Shown here one piece after another: positions 16,131-25,158 of a stretch of 64,000 nt of DNA; position 1 is the first letter of the stretch; every line of letters starts with the position of its first letter. The notes beneath the pieces were generated by a model that ran no database searches, was not told the origin of the DNA, and was given only the letters and a program-made list of their open reading frames with translations. The position numbers and the translations under genes were made by a program. Origin of the DNA: an uncultured Bacilli bacterium (GTDB lineage Bacteria; Bacillota_I; Bacilli_A; RF39; UBA660); NCBI GenBank assembly GCA_934167875.1, contig CAKPMC010000004.1:1-64000 (forward strand). Direction: 5' to 3'.

Positions 16131-18173
16131 ATGAATAAAAGATTATTAGTATTTTTATTTTTATGTTTATTTATGTTCTTACCAGAAGTTTACGCCTTGA
16201 GGCCAGAAGAAATTACTTCCCGTGAAGTTTGCCCTAATATTGAACTAGCTACAGCAAAAGATGATGGTACTCTTGAAAATGTTAGCTGTCATGATACTTA
16301 TGAAGAAGCAAAAAATATAATGAATACTACAGATAACGATAATTTAGTTATCATTGAATCAGGTTTAATAATAGATGCTAAATATGCTGTTGTTGATTAT
16401 GAATATCACCTTACCAAAACTACTAAAACTTATGTAGATAAAAATTCTAATGTCACCAATGGTTATATAAAAGGTGGTACTCCTGATGAAGCAGTTTTAA
16501 TAGATTATGATTATAATACCAAAAGAGCAAAAATAAAAGTATCTGAACTTATTGGTTGGATAGATTTATATGATGATACAGGCCTACAATCATACAATAT
16601 TGTTCCACTTAGTTGGGCAACAACACCACAATATTACATAGTAACCAACGATGAAATTTTTCATTATTTTCCAATATATGTATATAATGCAAAAAGCCAA
16701 AGCGGTTACAGTTTTGATAAAAAGCCAACAATGCTAAAGCCAGGTAAATATTATAGTTATGATGGTCATTACTTTTATACTGATATGAAAACTTTAATTA
16801 ATGATTATAAAAATAATAATTATAATAATTCCGTTAATAAAGATAATCCTTATTATAATTATTATCAATACTTATCTTTTCGTACTAAAACTAATTATAC
16901 GGCAGAAAATATAAATCAATATATAGAAACAAGAATAAGTAAACGTGAATCAAAAATGAGATCATCAGGTGAGTATTTTATAAATGCTCAAAATAATTAT
17001 GGTATCAATGCTGTATTAATGATGGCAATAGGAGTAAATGAATCAGGTACAGGTACAAGTAATATAGCTATGAATAAAAATAACTTGTTTGGTCTAAATG
17101 CAGTTGATTCTTCCCCTAGTAGTTCAGCTAGTGGTTATGCTAGTGTAGAAGACTGTATAAATGATTATGCCTATATATGGTTATCTTATGGTTATGTTCA
17201 AACTGGTGATCGACGCTTTAAAGGTGCCAATCTTGGAAACAAAGGTCAAGGGTTAAATGTAAATTATGCCTCAGATCCATTCTGGGGCGAAAAAGCAGCA
17301 AGTATTTATTATTCACTTGATAAAAGCTATGACTTTCAAGATTATAATAGTATAGCTTCAGCTGTTTTAAATGATAATTATAATAATACAGTATATGCTA
17401 AAAAGGATCCAAATGGCGATAATGTTTATACAGAGTACTATCAATACCGTATAAAAGGTAGTGCTGTTGCAGTGGTAGGAGAAGTTGAAGGACCAAGTGT
17501 AAATGGTAATAATATTTGGTATAAAATTCAAAGTGATCCTACTTTAGATATTAATTTGAATTATATAGGCGATTCTAAAAGCAACCCTAGAATTAATTAT
17601 CTTTGGAATAATTCATTTGTTTATGTACCAGCAGCTTACTTTACTAGAATAAATAATGCTCAATATCCAGTTATTATACCAGATGATAATAAACCATCCC
17701 CAACTCCAACACCTGAACCAACTCCGGAGCCCACTCCAGAACCTAAAAAAATATCAGCAATTGTAAGTGAAGCAAACTATAATTATGCTAATGGTATAAT
17801 TTCAGGAATAAATCCTAATACTGCCATAGAAACACTAAAAGCGAACTTAACTAACACTGGTGGAATAATTACTGTAACAGATGCAAGTGGTAATACCATA
17901 ACTAGTGGTAATATTGGAACAGGTATGAAAGTAAATATAACTTCAGGTACGACAGAAACATTGACTGTTTTAATATATGGAGATACCAATGGTGATGGTA
18001 ATATTTCAGCCGTTGATTACGTAAAAATAAAAAATCATATTATGGGAACAAGTAAATTATCAGACATTTATCTAACAGCAGCAAATGTTAATCAAGATGA
18101 TAAAGTAAATGCTCAAGATTATGTTCAAATAAAGAACTATATAATGGGTATAGCTAATACTATTAAGAATTAA
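16131..18173 (+). CDS. Secreted N-acetylglucosaminidase with C-terminal dockerin
   Basis: This 680-residue exported protein has a signal peptide (LLVFLFLCLFMFLPEVYA). A glucosaminidase domain lies at about 280-415, with the likely catalytic Glu304 in GVNESGTG and the NNLFGLNA motif of the LytG/Bax-type family. It should cut peptidoglycan beside GlcNAc. SH3-like regions flank the domain. After a Pro/Thr/Glu linker (about 522-540) and a small beta domain, the C-terminus is a dockerin type I module with two calcium loops: DTNGDGNISAVD and a weaker NVNQDDKVNAQD, each followed by YVxIKNxIMG. The dockerin should dock onto a cohesin-like partner. The next gene is the obvious candidate. Confidence 0.88.
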   Translation: MNKRLLVFLFLCLFMFLPEVYALRPEEITSREVCPNIELATAKDDGTLENVSCHDTYEEAKNIMNTTDNDNLVIIESGLIIDAKYAVVDYEYHLTKTTKTYVDKNSNVTNGYIKGGTPDEAVLIDYDYNTKRAKIKVSELIGWIDLYDDTGLQSYNIVPLSWATTPQYYIVTNDEIFHYFPIYVYNAKSQSGYSFDKKPTMLKPGKYYSYDGHYFYTDMKTLINDYKNNNYNNSVNKDNPYYNYYQYLSFRTKTNYTAENINQYIETRISKRESKMRSSGEYFINAQNNYGINAVLMMAIGVNESGTGTSNIAMNKNNLFGLNAVDSSPSSSASGYASVEDCINDYAYIWLSYGYVQTGDRRFKGANLGNKGQGLNVNYASDPFWGEKAASIYYSLDKSYDFQDYNSIASAVLNDNYNNTVYAKKDPNGDNVYTEYYQYRIKGSAVAVVGEVEGPSVNGNNIWYKIQSDPTLDINLNYIGDSKSNPRINYLWNNSFVYVPAAYFTRINNAQYPVIIPDDNKPSPTPTPEPTPEPTPEPKKISAIVSEANYNYANGIISGINPNTAIETLKANLTNTGGIITVTDASGNTITSGNIGTGMKVNITSGTTETLTVLIYGDTNGDGNISAVDYVKIKNHIMGTSKLSDIYLTAANVNQDDKVNAQDYVQIKNYIMGIANTIKN

Positions 18174-18184
18174 AGGAGTACATA

Positions 18185-19471
18185 ATGAAGAAAAAAGGAA
18201 TGTGGTTAGTAGTTTTAATAATTACTTTAATGTGTTTTAATCCTAGCGTATATGCTGGAAGTCTTAGTGCTTCCTCTAATATTACCAGTACTGTAACAGG
18301 TTCTACAATAACTGTTACAGTAAGAGCATCAGGCTTAACCGGAAAATTTTCAATAACTAGTTCAAATAGTAACATCTTATCAGGAGGAACTTCTAGTGAA
18401 TGGATAGAAAATGAAACTAAAACTTATAAATTCACAGCCAAAAGTATAGGAAGTGCCAACATAGTAATAAAAGCTATTGATGTTGCTGATAGTAATGGTA
18501 ATCCCTTTTCTGGTAGTAAAACAATAAATATAAATGTAGTTAAGCCACGTGAAAAATCCACTAACAATAATTTAAAAAATCTAGGCATAAATGGTTATGA
18601 TTTAACCCCAACTTTTAATAAAAATACTCTAGAATATACAACTACCGTTGAATCAAACATTGAAAAAATAACTATCACAGCTTCAAAAGAAGATAACTAT
18701 GCTTCTGTTTCTGGAACTGGTGAAAAAGATGTTGTTGAAGGAGACAATAAATTTGAAATAAAAGTTACTTCTGAAACAGGAAGTAGTAAAACATATACTG
18801 TTAATGTTATAGTAAAAGATAATAATCCTATAACCAAAGTGGTTGATGGCAAAAACTATACTATTGTGAAAAGAGCTAGTGCCATTACTAAACCAGAAAC
18901 ATTTGATGATACTAAAATAACTATCGATGATATAGAGATACCTGCTTTTTACAGTGAAAAATTAACTTTAACTTTAATTGGTCTAAAAGATGAAAATGGT
19001 AGCATATACTTATATAAATATGATGCTAAAACAAATTCTTTAGAAAGATATTCTCAACTTACATCTAATGCTAAAACTATTATTTTTGAAAATACTAATG
19101 ATTCATATGAAGGATATACTAAAACTAAGGTAAATATAAATAATGAAGAATATGAAGTTCTTCAAAATAATATAAATAAAGATTATGTTTTAATTTATGG
19201 AACAGATCTAGAAAATAGTACTAAAAATTGGTATTTATATAATCTAAAAGAAAACAGTATTCAACTTTATATGAGTGATGTAATAGATAATATTAATTCT
19301 AATTTTAATAAAACTATTAAAGAATATAAAACAGTTATATTAGCGATGTCTGGTTTATCAATAGTACTTTTAATAGTAATTATAATTTTGGTTTTTTCTA
19401 AGAGTAAACCTAAAAAAGTTAAGTCTAAAAAGAATAAAGAACCAGAAGAAAGTTTAATTAAAGAAAAGTAA
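18185..19471 (+). CDS. Membrane-anchored beta-sandwich surface protein (cohesin-like plus cadherin-like domains)
   Basis: This 428-residue protein has a signal peptide ending near SVYAGS. The first domain (about 25-120) has the strand pattern of cohesin or Big-like modules (GSTITVTVRASGLTGKFSI, then SGSKTININVVKP). The second (about 128-220) matches a cadherin-like beta-sandwich (LKNLGINGYDLTPTFNKNTL and KTYTVNVIV). A third region is unassigned. One membrane segment (about 382-402) and a Lys-rich cytoplasmic tail anchor it. It starts 11 bases after the dockerin protein with AAGGAG, so the two are co-expressed and may bind each other. Cohesin identity needs structural comparison. Confidence 0.7.
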   Translation: MKKKGMWLVVLIITLMCFNPSVYAGSLSASSNITSTVTGSTITVTVRASGLTGKFSITSSNSNILSGGTSSEWIENETKTYKFTAKSIGSANIVIKAIDVADSNGNPFSGSKTININVVKPREKSTNNNLKNLGINGYDLTPTFNKNTLEYTTTVESNIEKITITASKEDNYASVSGTGEKDVVEGDNKFEIKVTSETGSSKTYTVNVIVKDNNPITKVVDGKNYTIVKRASAITKPETFDDTKITIDDIEIPAFYSEKLTLTLIGLKDENGSIYLYKYDAKTNSLERYSQLTSNAKTIIFENTNDSYEGYTKTKVNINNEEYEVLQNNINKDYVLIYGTDLENSTKNWYLYNLKENSIQLYMSDVIDNINSNFNKTIKEYKTVILAMSGLSIVLLIVIIILVFSKSKPKKVKSKKNKEPEESLIKEK

Positions 19472-19478
19472 TTCAAAT

Positions 19479-19534
19479 AAAAAGGATTGTTTTAGCTAAA
19501 GGAGAGTTATGAAAGCTAAGACAATCTTTTTAAA
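19479..19534 (+). promoter_or_regulatory. Terminator-like hairpin with a start site in its loop
   Basis: A long stem (19479-19497 with 19514-19531, one bulge and one G-T pair) ends in TTTTT. Its loop carries the GGAG ribosome-binding site and the ATG (19509) of the next gene. It could end the upstream operon and also control the small gene that starts within it. Confidence 0.55.
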
Positions 19535-19880
19535 TAATTTAGATCAGGTAATTATTTATGAGGCAAATTTTCATCAAGATAATCATCATAAATATCTAAA
19601 TAAATATTATCAAAATCTGCAAATAACTGATTATATACCTATTTTATTAACTAGTTATAATAATTGTGTTATTGAATTAGAAAGCAATTATTGTATAGGA
19701 GTAGTTTATTTACCACTTTGGTTAAGTGATTTTCAAAAACAGTATTTTAAAGATAATAAGAAAGAATTAGATAAATATACTATCTATTTAAATAATTATT
19801 CATTATTAGAACCAATACCTACTATAAAGTTATTATCTATAGTAGATGATATGCCAAAAAGAAAAGGGGATTATAATTAA
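19509..19880 (+). CDS. Small hypothetical cytoplasmic protein
   Basis: This 123-residue protein has no signal peptide or membrane segment and is rich in Tyr, Leu and Asn. I do not recognise it. The middle (CIGVVYLPLWLSDFQ) looks like a compact alpha/beta domain. Its GGAG and ATG sit in the loop of a strong hairpin (19479-19534), so expression is probably limited or controlled. The end overlaps the oppositely oriented PASTA gene by four bases, which leaves no room for a separate terminator. Confidence 0.55.
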   Translation: MKAKTIFLNNLDQVIIYEANFHQDNHHKYLNKYYQNLQITDYIPILLTSYNNCVIELESNYCIGVVYLPLWLSDFQKQYFKDNKKELDKYTIYLNNYSLLEPIPTIKLLSIVDDMPKRKGDYN

Positions 19881-21388
19881 TCCTCTTTTCCAATTGTAAC
19901 AGTTACTGTCGTATTACTAGGTACGTTACTGCCACTTCTCATAGACTGTTTAATTACATTACCACTATTTTCATCATTTTGATATACAAACTTACATATA
20001 ATGTTAGCCTTACTACAACTTTCACTAGCTTCTTCTTGACTCATTCCTATTAAGTTAGGAACAATAGTATTACTACCTTGAGAAACAACTAACTTAATAG
20101 TATCGTTATTTTTAATAAGTTGTTTTGCTTTATGAGTAGAAGAAATAAGTTGTCCTTTTTCAACTGTATCACTAAACTTATAATCAATAGAGTAAATTAT
20201 ATCATTATCATCAGCCCACTTAATAAAGTCTTCAACATTACTAAAGTCAATCATATATATTTGACCTTTAGAAACTACTACTTTAATAGTAGATCCAACT
20301 TTAACTGAATTATCCTTACCAGGAATATAAGAAATAACTCTTCCTTCTTTAATCTTTTCATCGTATTCATAAGAAAATTCAATTTTTAATCTATTATTAG
20401 TAGCCCAATTAGTAATTTCATTAGTAGTCATATTGCTAAGATCTAAAACAGTAATATTATTTTTCTTAGATACTGTTAAAACTACAGTAGTATCATCATT
20501 AGGACTAATAACTGTCCACTTAGAAACACTTTGCTTTAAAACGATATCTTCATTATCTTCACTATATGCATATTCAAGTTTATATTTCAAATTATTTCTA
20601 CCTAAATAAACAAGAGCATGGAATAAATCTTTACCAACTAAATTATCAAGTGTAGTACTTTTTAAATCACTTTCTTTACCTAATGAACTTTTTAATGTAA
20701 TAGGTTCATTTCTTTTAATAACAGCTATAACACTTTGTTCAAAAATAATATCTTTATCAACTTTATCATTAAATTCAAATTTAATAGTAACATTAGTTAA
20801 ATGATTATCATCTATAAATTTAACTACATCATCGAGTTTCCAACCAACCATATTAGTAACATCAGCTTCTAGATTAGTACTAGCTCCATCTGAAACAACA
20901 ACTTTAATAGTTTTAACTTTTTTTACTTTAGTACCTTCCTTAACATCCTGACTAATTACCATATATTTAGGAATAGAATCACTATTTTGAAATTCCTGTT
21001 CTATTAAAATATTTCTATCATTAGCCCAACTTACAACTTCTTTAATATCCATACCTGTAAAATCAATTACTAAATCTTTAGGAATAATGCCACTAATTAC
21101 TTGAATTAAACTATATGATGCCAAAATAATAGAACCTATAGCGATAAATATTTTAGCTTTTTTACTACTAGCAAACATTCCTGTAATTACGTATAAAATA
21201 GAAAATACAGCAAGCAAAATAACTTCAATAATACTAATAATTTGATTAGTTATATTACTACTAGTAAAAATAGTATAAAACATATTAGTAACAGTAGAAA
21301 CTAAAGCTAAAGCTAAACAAAAGTAAATAAATATTTGTAAAAATCTCTCTTTTTTGGTATTACCAATTCCATCAAAATTATTATTCAT
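19877..21388 (-). CDS. Multi-PASTA membrane protein without a kinase domain
   Basis: This 503-residue protein starts with three or four membrane segments (about 14-125) in place of the Ser/Thr kinase found in PrkC/PknB. Six PASTA-like repeats follow, each of about 60-65 residues and ending in patterns such as TIKVVVSDG, TIKVVVSKG, TIKLVVSQG and TVTVTIGKE. The last (TIVPNLIGMSQEEASESCSKA) is closest to consensus. PASTA domains bind muropeptides or position division proteins. The membrane part resembles a tetraspan module. It could be a wall sensor or scaffold. No kinase gene is adjacent. Confidence 0.85.
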   Translation of the reverse strand: MNNNFDGIGNTKKERFLQIFIYFCLALALVSTVTNMFYTIFTSSNITNQIISIIEVILLAVFSILYVITGMFASSKKAKIFIAIGSIILASYSLIQVISGIIPKDLVIDFTGMDIKEVVSWANDRNILIEQEFQNSDSIPKYMVISQDVKEGTKVKKVKTIKVVVSDGASTNLEADVTNMVGWKLDDVVKFIDDNHLTNVTIKFEFNDKVDKDIIFEQSVIAVIKRNEPITLKSSLGKESDLKSTTLDNLVGKDLFHALVYLGRNNLKYKLEYAYSEDNEDIVLKQSVSKWTVISPNDDTTVVLTVSKKNNITVLDLSNMTTNEITNWATNNRLKIEFSYEYDEKIKEGRVISYIPGKDNSVKVGSTIKVVVSKGQIYMIDFSNVEDFIKWADDNDIIYSIDYKFSDTVEKGQLISSTHKAKQLIKNNDTIKLVVSQGSNTIVPNLIGMSQEEASESCSKANIICKFVYQNDENSGNVIKQSMRSGSNVPSNTTVTVTIGKED

Positions 21389-21508
21389 AACATCCCTCTA
21401 TTCTATAAATATTATATAATAATTATTTAATTCTAACAAGTTAATAAAAAGTTGAATTATGGTAAAAAATGAAAATTTAGTGAAATGTTTTATTACTAAT
21501 AGAAATTG

Positions 21509-21517
21509 TGATATAAT
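21509..21517 (+). promoter_or_regulatory. Extended -10 promoter for the second LTA-synthase-like gene
   Basis: TG-A-TATAAT at 21509-21517 lies 27 bases before the ATG at 21544. No convincing -35 is seen. Confidence 0.5.
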
Positions 21518-21543
21518 AACTACATTAGAAATGAGTGTTGTAT

Positions 21544-23442
21544 ATGAAAAAAGTAAAACAGTTATTAAATAATGTAGTAGTTAGAAATTTATTTATTATA
21601 GCTGGAATGTTTATGTCATTTTATATTTTAGATGTAGCATTAAGAATATTTTCTAATCAATATGTTGGATTTTATCGCTGGATTCATTATTCACCAAATC
21701 TATTTACATTTAGTTGGATATTTTTATTTATAGGAGTTTTATATCTCTTACCTAAAAAGGCCAAAATGATTACTTATAGTATTTTAGTAATAATAAGTAA
21801 TATACTAGTTTATGCTGAGTATTTACATTATAGTATTTTGAAACGCTTTTTTACTTTCAGTGATATTTTACTAACCAAAGAGGGTAGCGATTACTTTTTA
21901 TATGCTATCAGTAAAACAAGTTTTAAAATTATTTTAATAATTATTATTTCCTTATTATGCATGGTAATTACTTTATATTTAATTAAGAAAACAGAAGAAA
22001 TAAGTAAAAATAAATATTATTATTTAAGTATGATATTGTTAACTATCGCTTTAGTAAGTGGTACTAGAATGTTAGCTATACATAAACTAGGAAAAGCTTC
22101 TGATCCACTAACATGGGAAGCATCATATAAACCTAAAAACGTTTATTTAGACTTTAATAATCAAAATAAGAGTTTAGAAACAAGTGGTATATACGAATTA
22201 ATATTTAGAAGTACATATTTATATTTTAAAGATAATGTTTTATTAAATAAAAATAAAATGATTGATGAAATTAATGACGAAATTAACACTAATAAAAAGT
22301 TATCTTCACTTGTCATGAGTAATGTTGATGATGATAATTATTATGGTATTTTAAAAGGTAAAAACGTTATTTATGTTTTGATGGAATCAATAGACTCTTG
22401 GTTAGTAACTAAAGATGTAATGCCAACTTTATATAATTTGGAGCAGACAGGTCTTAATTTTACTAATCGATACTCACCATCATTTGGTGGCGGTCAAACT
22501 ATAAATTCAGAATTTGCCATGAACACTGGTTTATATGCTGTAGAAAATAGTAAAGCTATATATAATTATGATAAAAATGACTTTTCAGCATCACTAGCTA
22601 ATAAGCTTAAAGAAAATAATTATAGTGCCATATCTATTCATACTAATACAGGAAGTTTTTATAATCGAACTTATTTTCATCAAGCACTAGGTTATGATAA
22701 ACATTATGCTCTAGCAGATATGGGAAATATTAATCATACAGACTATAATTATTATAATGATAGTAGTTTAGTTAAAAATGATGAAGTTTATAATTTAATA
22801 GTAAGGGAAGAACCATTCTTCAGTTTTATAATATCATACTCAGCTCATGTACCATATGATGATACTAATGATAGATGTATAAGTAACCCTTATAATCTAA
22901 ATGTAGAAGGTAATAAAGAATTATCATGTATTCGTAATTTAGCTCACGAAACTGATGAAATGTTAAGAATACTAATTGAAAGACTTAAAAAAGATAATTT
23001 ATTAGATAATACTGTTTTAGTTTTAGCTACTGATCATTATGCTTATGGTTATGGTGATCAAGCTTCTATAAAAAAATATAAAAATACTAATAATGATTAT
23101 CTACTACAGAAAGTACCATTAGTAATATGGAGTCCTAATTTAAAACATAATAATATTGATACATTAATGGATACAGCTGATATCCTACCAACCTTACTAT
23201 ATATGATGGGAATAGATTATAATGAAAATTATTATATAGGAACCAATGTATTTAGTAGTAATCATGATAATTTTGTTTACTTCTCAAGTGACACTTTCTA
23301 TGATGGAAAAACATTATATGATAGTAATACCAAAAATATTAATAATGTTAATATTGATGAGACTATAAAAACTATTAGGAAGAAAATAGATTTAAATAAT
23401 AAGTTTATTATTAGTGATTACTTTAAGTCAGTACGCGATTAA
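21544..23442 (+). CDS. LTA synthase family sulfatase
   Basis: This 632-residue protein has five membrane segments (about 1-185) and an extracellular sulfatase-fold domain. All key residues are present: the metal-site Glu in VLMESIDSW, the nucleophile Thr319 in GGGQTINSEF, IHTNTGSFYNR, and the Asp-His in ATDHYAYG. It therefore contrasts with the first copy at 8405, which has Ser at the nucleophile. It probably polymerises glycerol phosphate or decorates a glycolipid. Alternative in-frame starts exist at GTG 21535 and TTG 21538. I chose ATG because GAGTG is suitably spaced. It forms a single-gene transcript with its own promoter and terminator. Confidence 0.9.
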   Translation: MKKVKQLLNNVVVRNLFIIAGMFMSFYILDVALRIFSNQYVGFYRWIHYSPNLFTFSWIFLFIGVLYLLPKKAKMITYSILVIISNILVYAEYLHYSILKRFFTFSDILLTKEGSDYFLYAISKTSFKIILIIIISLLCMVITLYLIKKTEEISKNKYYYLSMILLTIALVSGTRMLAIHKLGKASDPLTWEASYKPKNVYLDFNNQNKSLETSGIYELIFRSTYLYFKDNVLLNKNKMIDEINDEINTNKKLSSLVMSNVDDDNYYGILKGKNVIYVLMESIDSWLVTKDVMPTLYNLEQTGLNFTNRYSPSFGGGQTINSEFAMNTGLYAVENSKAIYNYDKNDFSASLANKLKENNYSAISIHTNTGSFYNRTYFHQALGYDKHYALADMGNINHTDYNYYNDSSLVKNDEVYNLIVREEPFFSFIISYSAHVPYDDTNDRCISNPYNLNVEGNKELSCIRNLAHETDEMLRILIERLKKDNLLDNTVLVLATDHYAYGYGDQASIKKYKNTNNDYLLQKVPLVIWSPNLKHNNIDTLMDTADILPTLLYMMGIDYNENYYIGTNVFSSNHDNFVYFSSDTFYDGKTLYDSNTKNINNVNIDETIKTIRKKIDLNNKFIISDYFKSVRD

Positions 23443-23474
23443 AAGTTAATGTCTAAAAAACATTAACTTTTTTT
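23441..23474 (+). terminator. Intrinsic terminator
   Basis: AAAAGTTAATGT (23441-23452) pairs perfectly with ACATTAACTTTT (23460-23471), followed by T to 23474, immediately after the LTA-synthase-like gene. Confidence 0.9.
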
Positions 23475-23517
23475 CTATATAATGTGATAGAATAAAAATA
23501 TAGAAAGTAGTGATAAC

Positions 23518-25158
23518 ATGAAAAAAGTAAAAGAAACAAGTATTTATCTTTTAATACTAATGAGTACTATTTTAATAGGGACAACTCTATTGTTTATGTG
23601 TAAAATAGGTTTAACTATGTATCATCTTCCACTATTTATTATTCTAACTACAGTATTTTATTATATATTAAGAAAGAAAGATAGTATTACTGATATTATA
23701 AAGGTAGTAATTCTTTCTCTATTAATAATAATAGTAAGTACTTTAATATCTAGTTTTATGTACGATCGTTCCAGTGATGGTAATACTTATCATAAAGATG
23801 CAATAGGAGTACTAAAAGAAGGATATAATCCTGTTTATGAATCAAGTAAAGATTTTATAGAAAGACGAAATGATCCAAGCAAAGAATTAACTGCATATAG
23901 TATTTGGACTGATCATTATGCAAAAGCTAATTGGATTATCGCCAGTAATTTTTATAGCTTAACTAATAATATTGAATCAGGTAAAGCTATGAATTTAATT
24001 AGTATGTATATCATATTTGGTTTTATGTTTACTAGTATTTCTTTAGTCTTAGATAAGAAAAAATCTTTTATCTTGGCATTGATAATAACTATAAATCCCA
24101 TAACTGCATCACAAATGTTTACATATTATAATGATCAACTTGTATGTTTATATTTATTTTTATCTATCTTATTTTTAATTAAATTAGACCACAATATAAA
24201 AGATAAAGAAACATGGCTATTTTATATATTAACATTTATTATTTTAGCTAATATGAAATTTAACGGTTTAGGTTATCTTTTAGTATTTAGTTTTCTATTT
24301 GTATGTAGATATTTATATAAAGCTTATAAGCATAAAGAATTTGCTATCTTATTTAAAAAACTATCAATTATCTATATACCATTATTTATAATATCTCTAT
24401 TAATAGTAGGTTATCCAACATATGTAAAAAATACATTAGATCATAATAATCCCTTTTTTCCTCTATATGATAAAAATGGTGAGGATATCATCACAGCTCA
24501 ACAACCTCGAAAATTTTTAAAAATGAATAATTTAGAAAAACTATTTTATGGTACTTTTTCTAAAGCTAATAATTTAAGAGAAAACGATAATACTGATTTA
24601 AAAATACCATTTACTATTTATAAAAGTGAATTATCACCTGCATGTTCAAATGATTTAAGAATTAGTGGTTGGGGAATATTCTTTAGTGGTTTACTATTAT
24701 GTAGCATTATTATTTTAATAAAATATTATAAGAATTATAAAAAAGAAAGTTGGATTTTATATACTTTAGCTATAACTAGTATCTTAATGATAGCAATGAG
24801 TGAATCATGGTGGGCTCGTTATACGCCACATTTTTACTTGTTTATTATTTTATCAATTTATATACTATTTAAATATAATAAATGTAAATTTATAAATATA
24901 ATCTATTTATCTATTATCATCATTAATACTTTAATTCCATTAGCTGGAAATAGTTATTATACTTTAAAAAATAGTATTCAAATTACTAAAGATTTAAATA
25001 ATTTAAGAGGTAAAGAAATCTTAGTAAATATTAATGGTATGAATGGTATTATCTATAATTTAAAAGATCATGATATTAAATATATATTAAGTAATGAAAC
25101 TAAATCAAATGAATTATATTATCATTATCTAACTTATCAGGAGAAAACTTATGAATAA
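23518..25158 (+). CDS. Multi-pass membrane protein, probable GT-C glycosyltransferase
   Basis: This 546-residue protein has about 11-12 membrane segments. The first large outside loop holds YDRSSDGNTYHKDA, with acidic residues where GT-C enzymes keep their catalytic Asp, and a late loop holds SESWWARYTPHFYL. This layout suggests a glycosyltransferase using a lipid-phosphate sugar, though a flippase or polymerase is possible. It overlaps the O-antigen-ligase-like gene by eight bases and precedes a GT2 gene, so the three form a small glycan operon. Confidence 0.6.
   Translation: MKKVKETSIYLLILMSTILIGTTLLFMCKIGLTMYHLPLFIILTTVFYYILRKKDSITDIIKVVILSLLIIIVSTLISSFMYDRSSDGNTYHKDAIGVLKEGYNPVYESSKDFIERRNDPSKELTAYSIWTDHYAKANWIIASNFYSLTNNIESGKAMNLISMYIIFGFMFTSISLVLDKKKSFILALIITINPITASQMFTYYNDQLVCLYLFLSILFLIKLDHNIKDKETWLFYILTFIILANMKFNGLGYLLVFSFLFVCRYLYKAYKHKEFAILFKKLSIIYIPLFIISLLIVGYPTYVKNTLDHNNPFFPLYDKNGEDIITAQQPRKFLKMNNLEKLFYGTFSKANNLRENDNTDLKIPFTIYKSELSPACSNDLRISGWGIFFSGLLLCSIIILIKYYKNYKKESWILYTLAITSILMIAMSESWWARYTPHFYLFIILSIYILFKYNKCKFINIIYLSIIIINTLIPLAGNSYYTLKNSIQITKDLNNLRGKEILVNINGMNGIIYNLKDHDIKYILSNETKSNELYYHYLTYQEKTYE

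Noticed and set aside
17700..17745. Short Pro-Thr-Glu repeat as a functional DNA repeat
   Set aside because: It encodes a normal interdomain linker and shows no array or spacer structure. No CRISPR-like array was seen anywhere.
17976..18165. Dockerin as plain EF-hand calcium protein
   Set aside because: Two loops, each followed by the same YVxIKNxIMG helix, at the C-terminus after a Pro/Thr linker match dockerin type I better.
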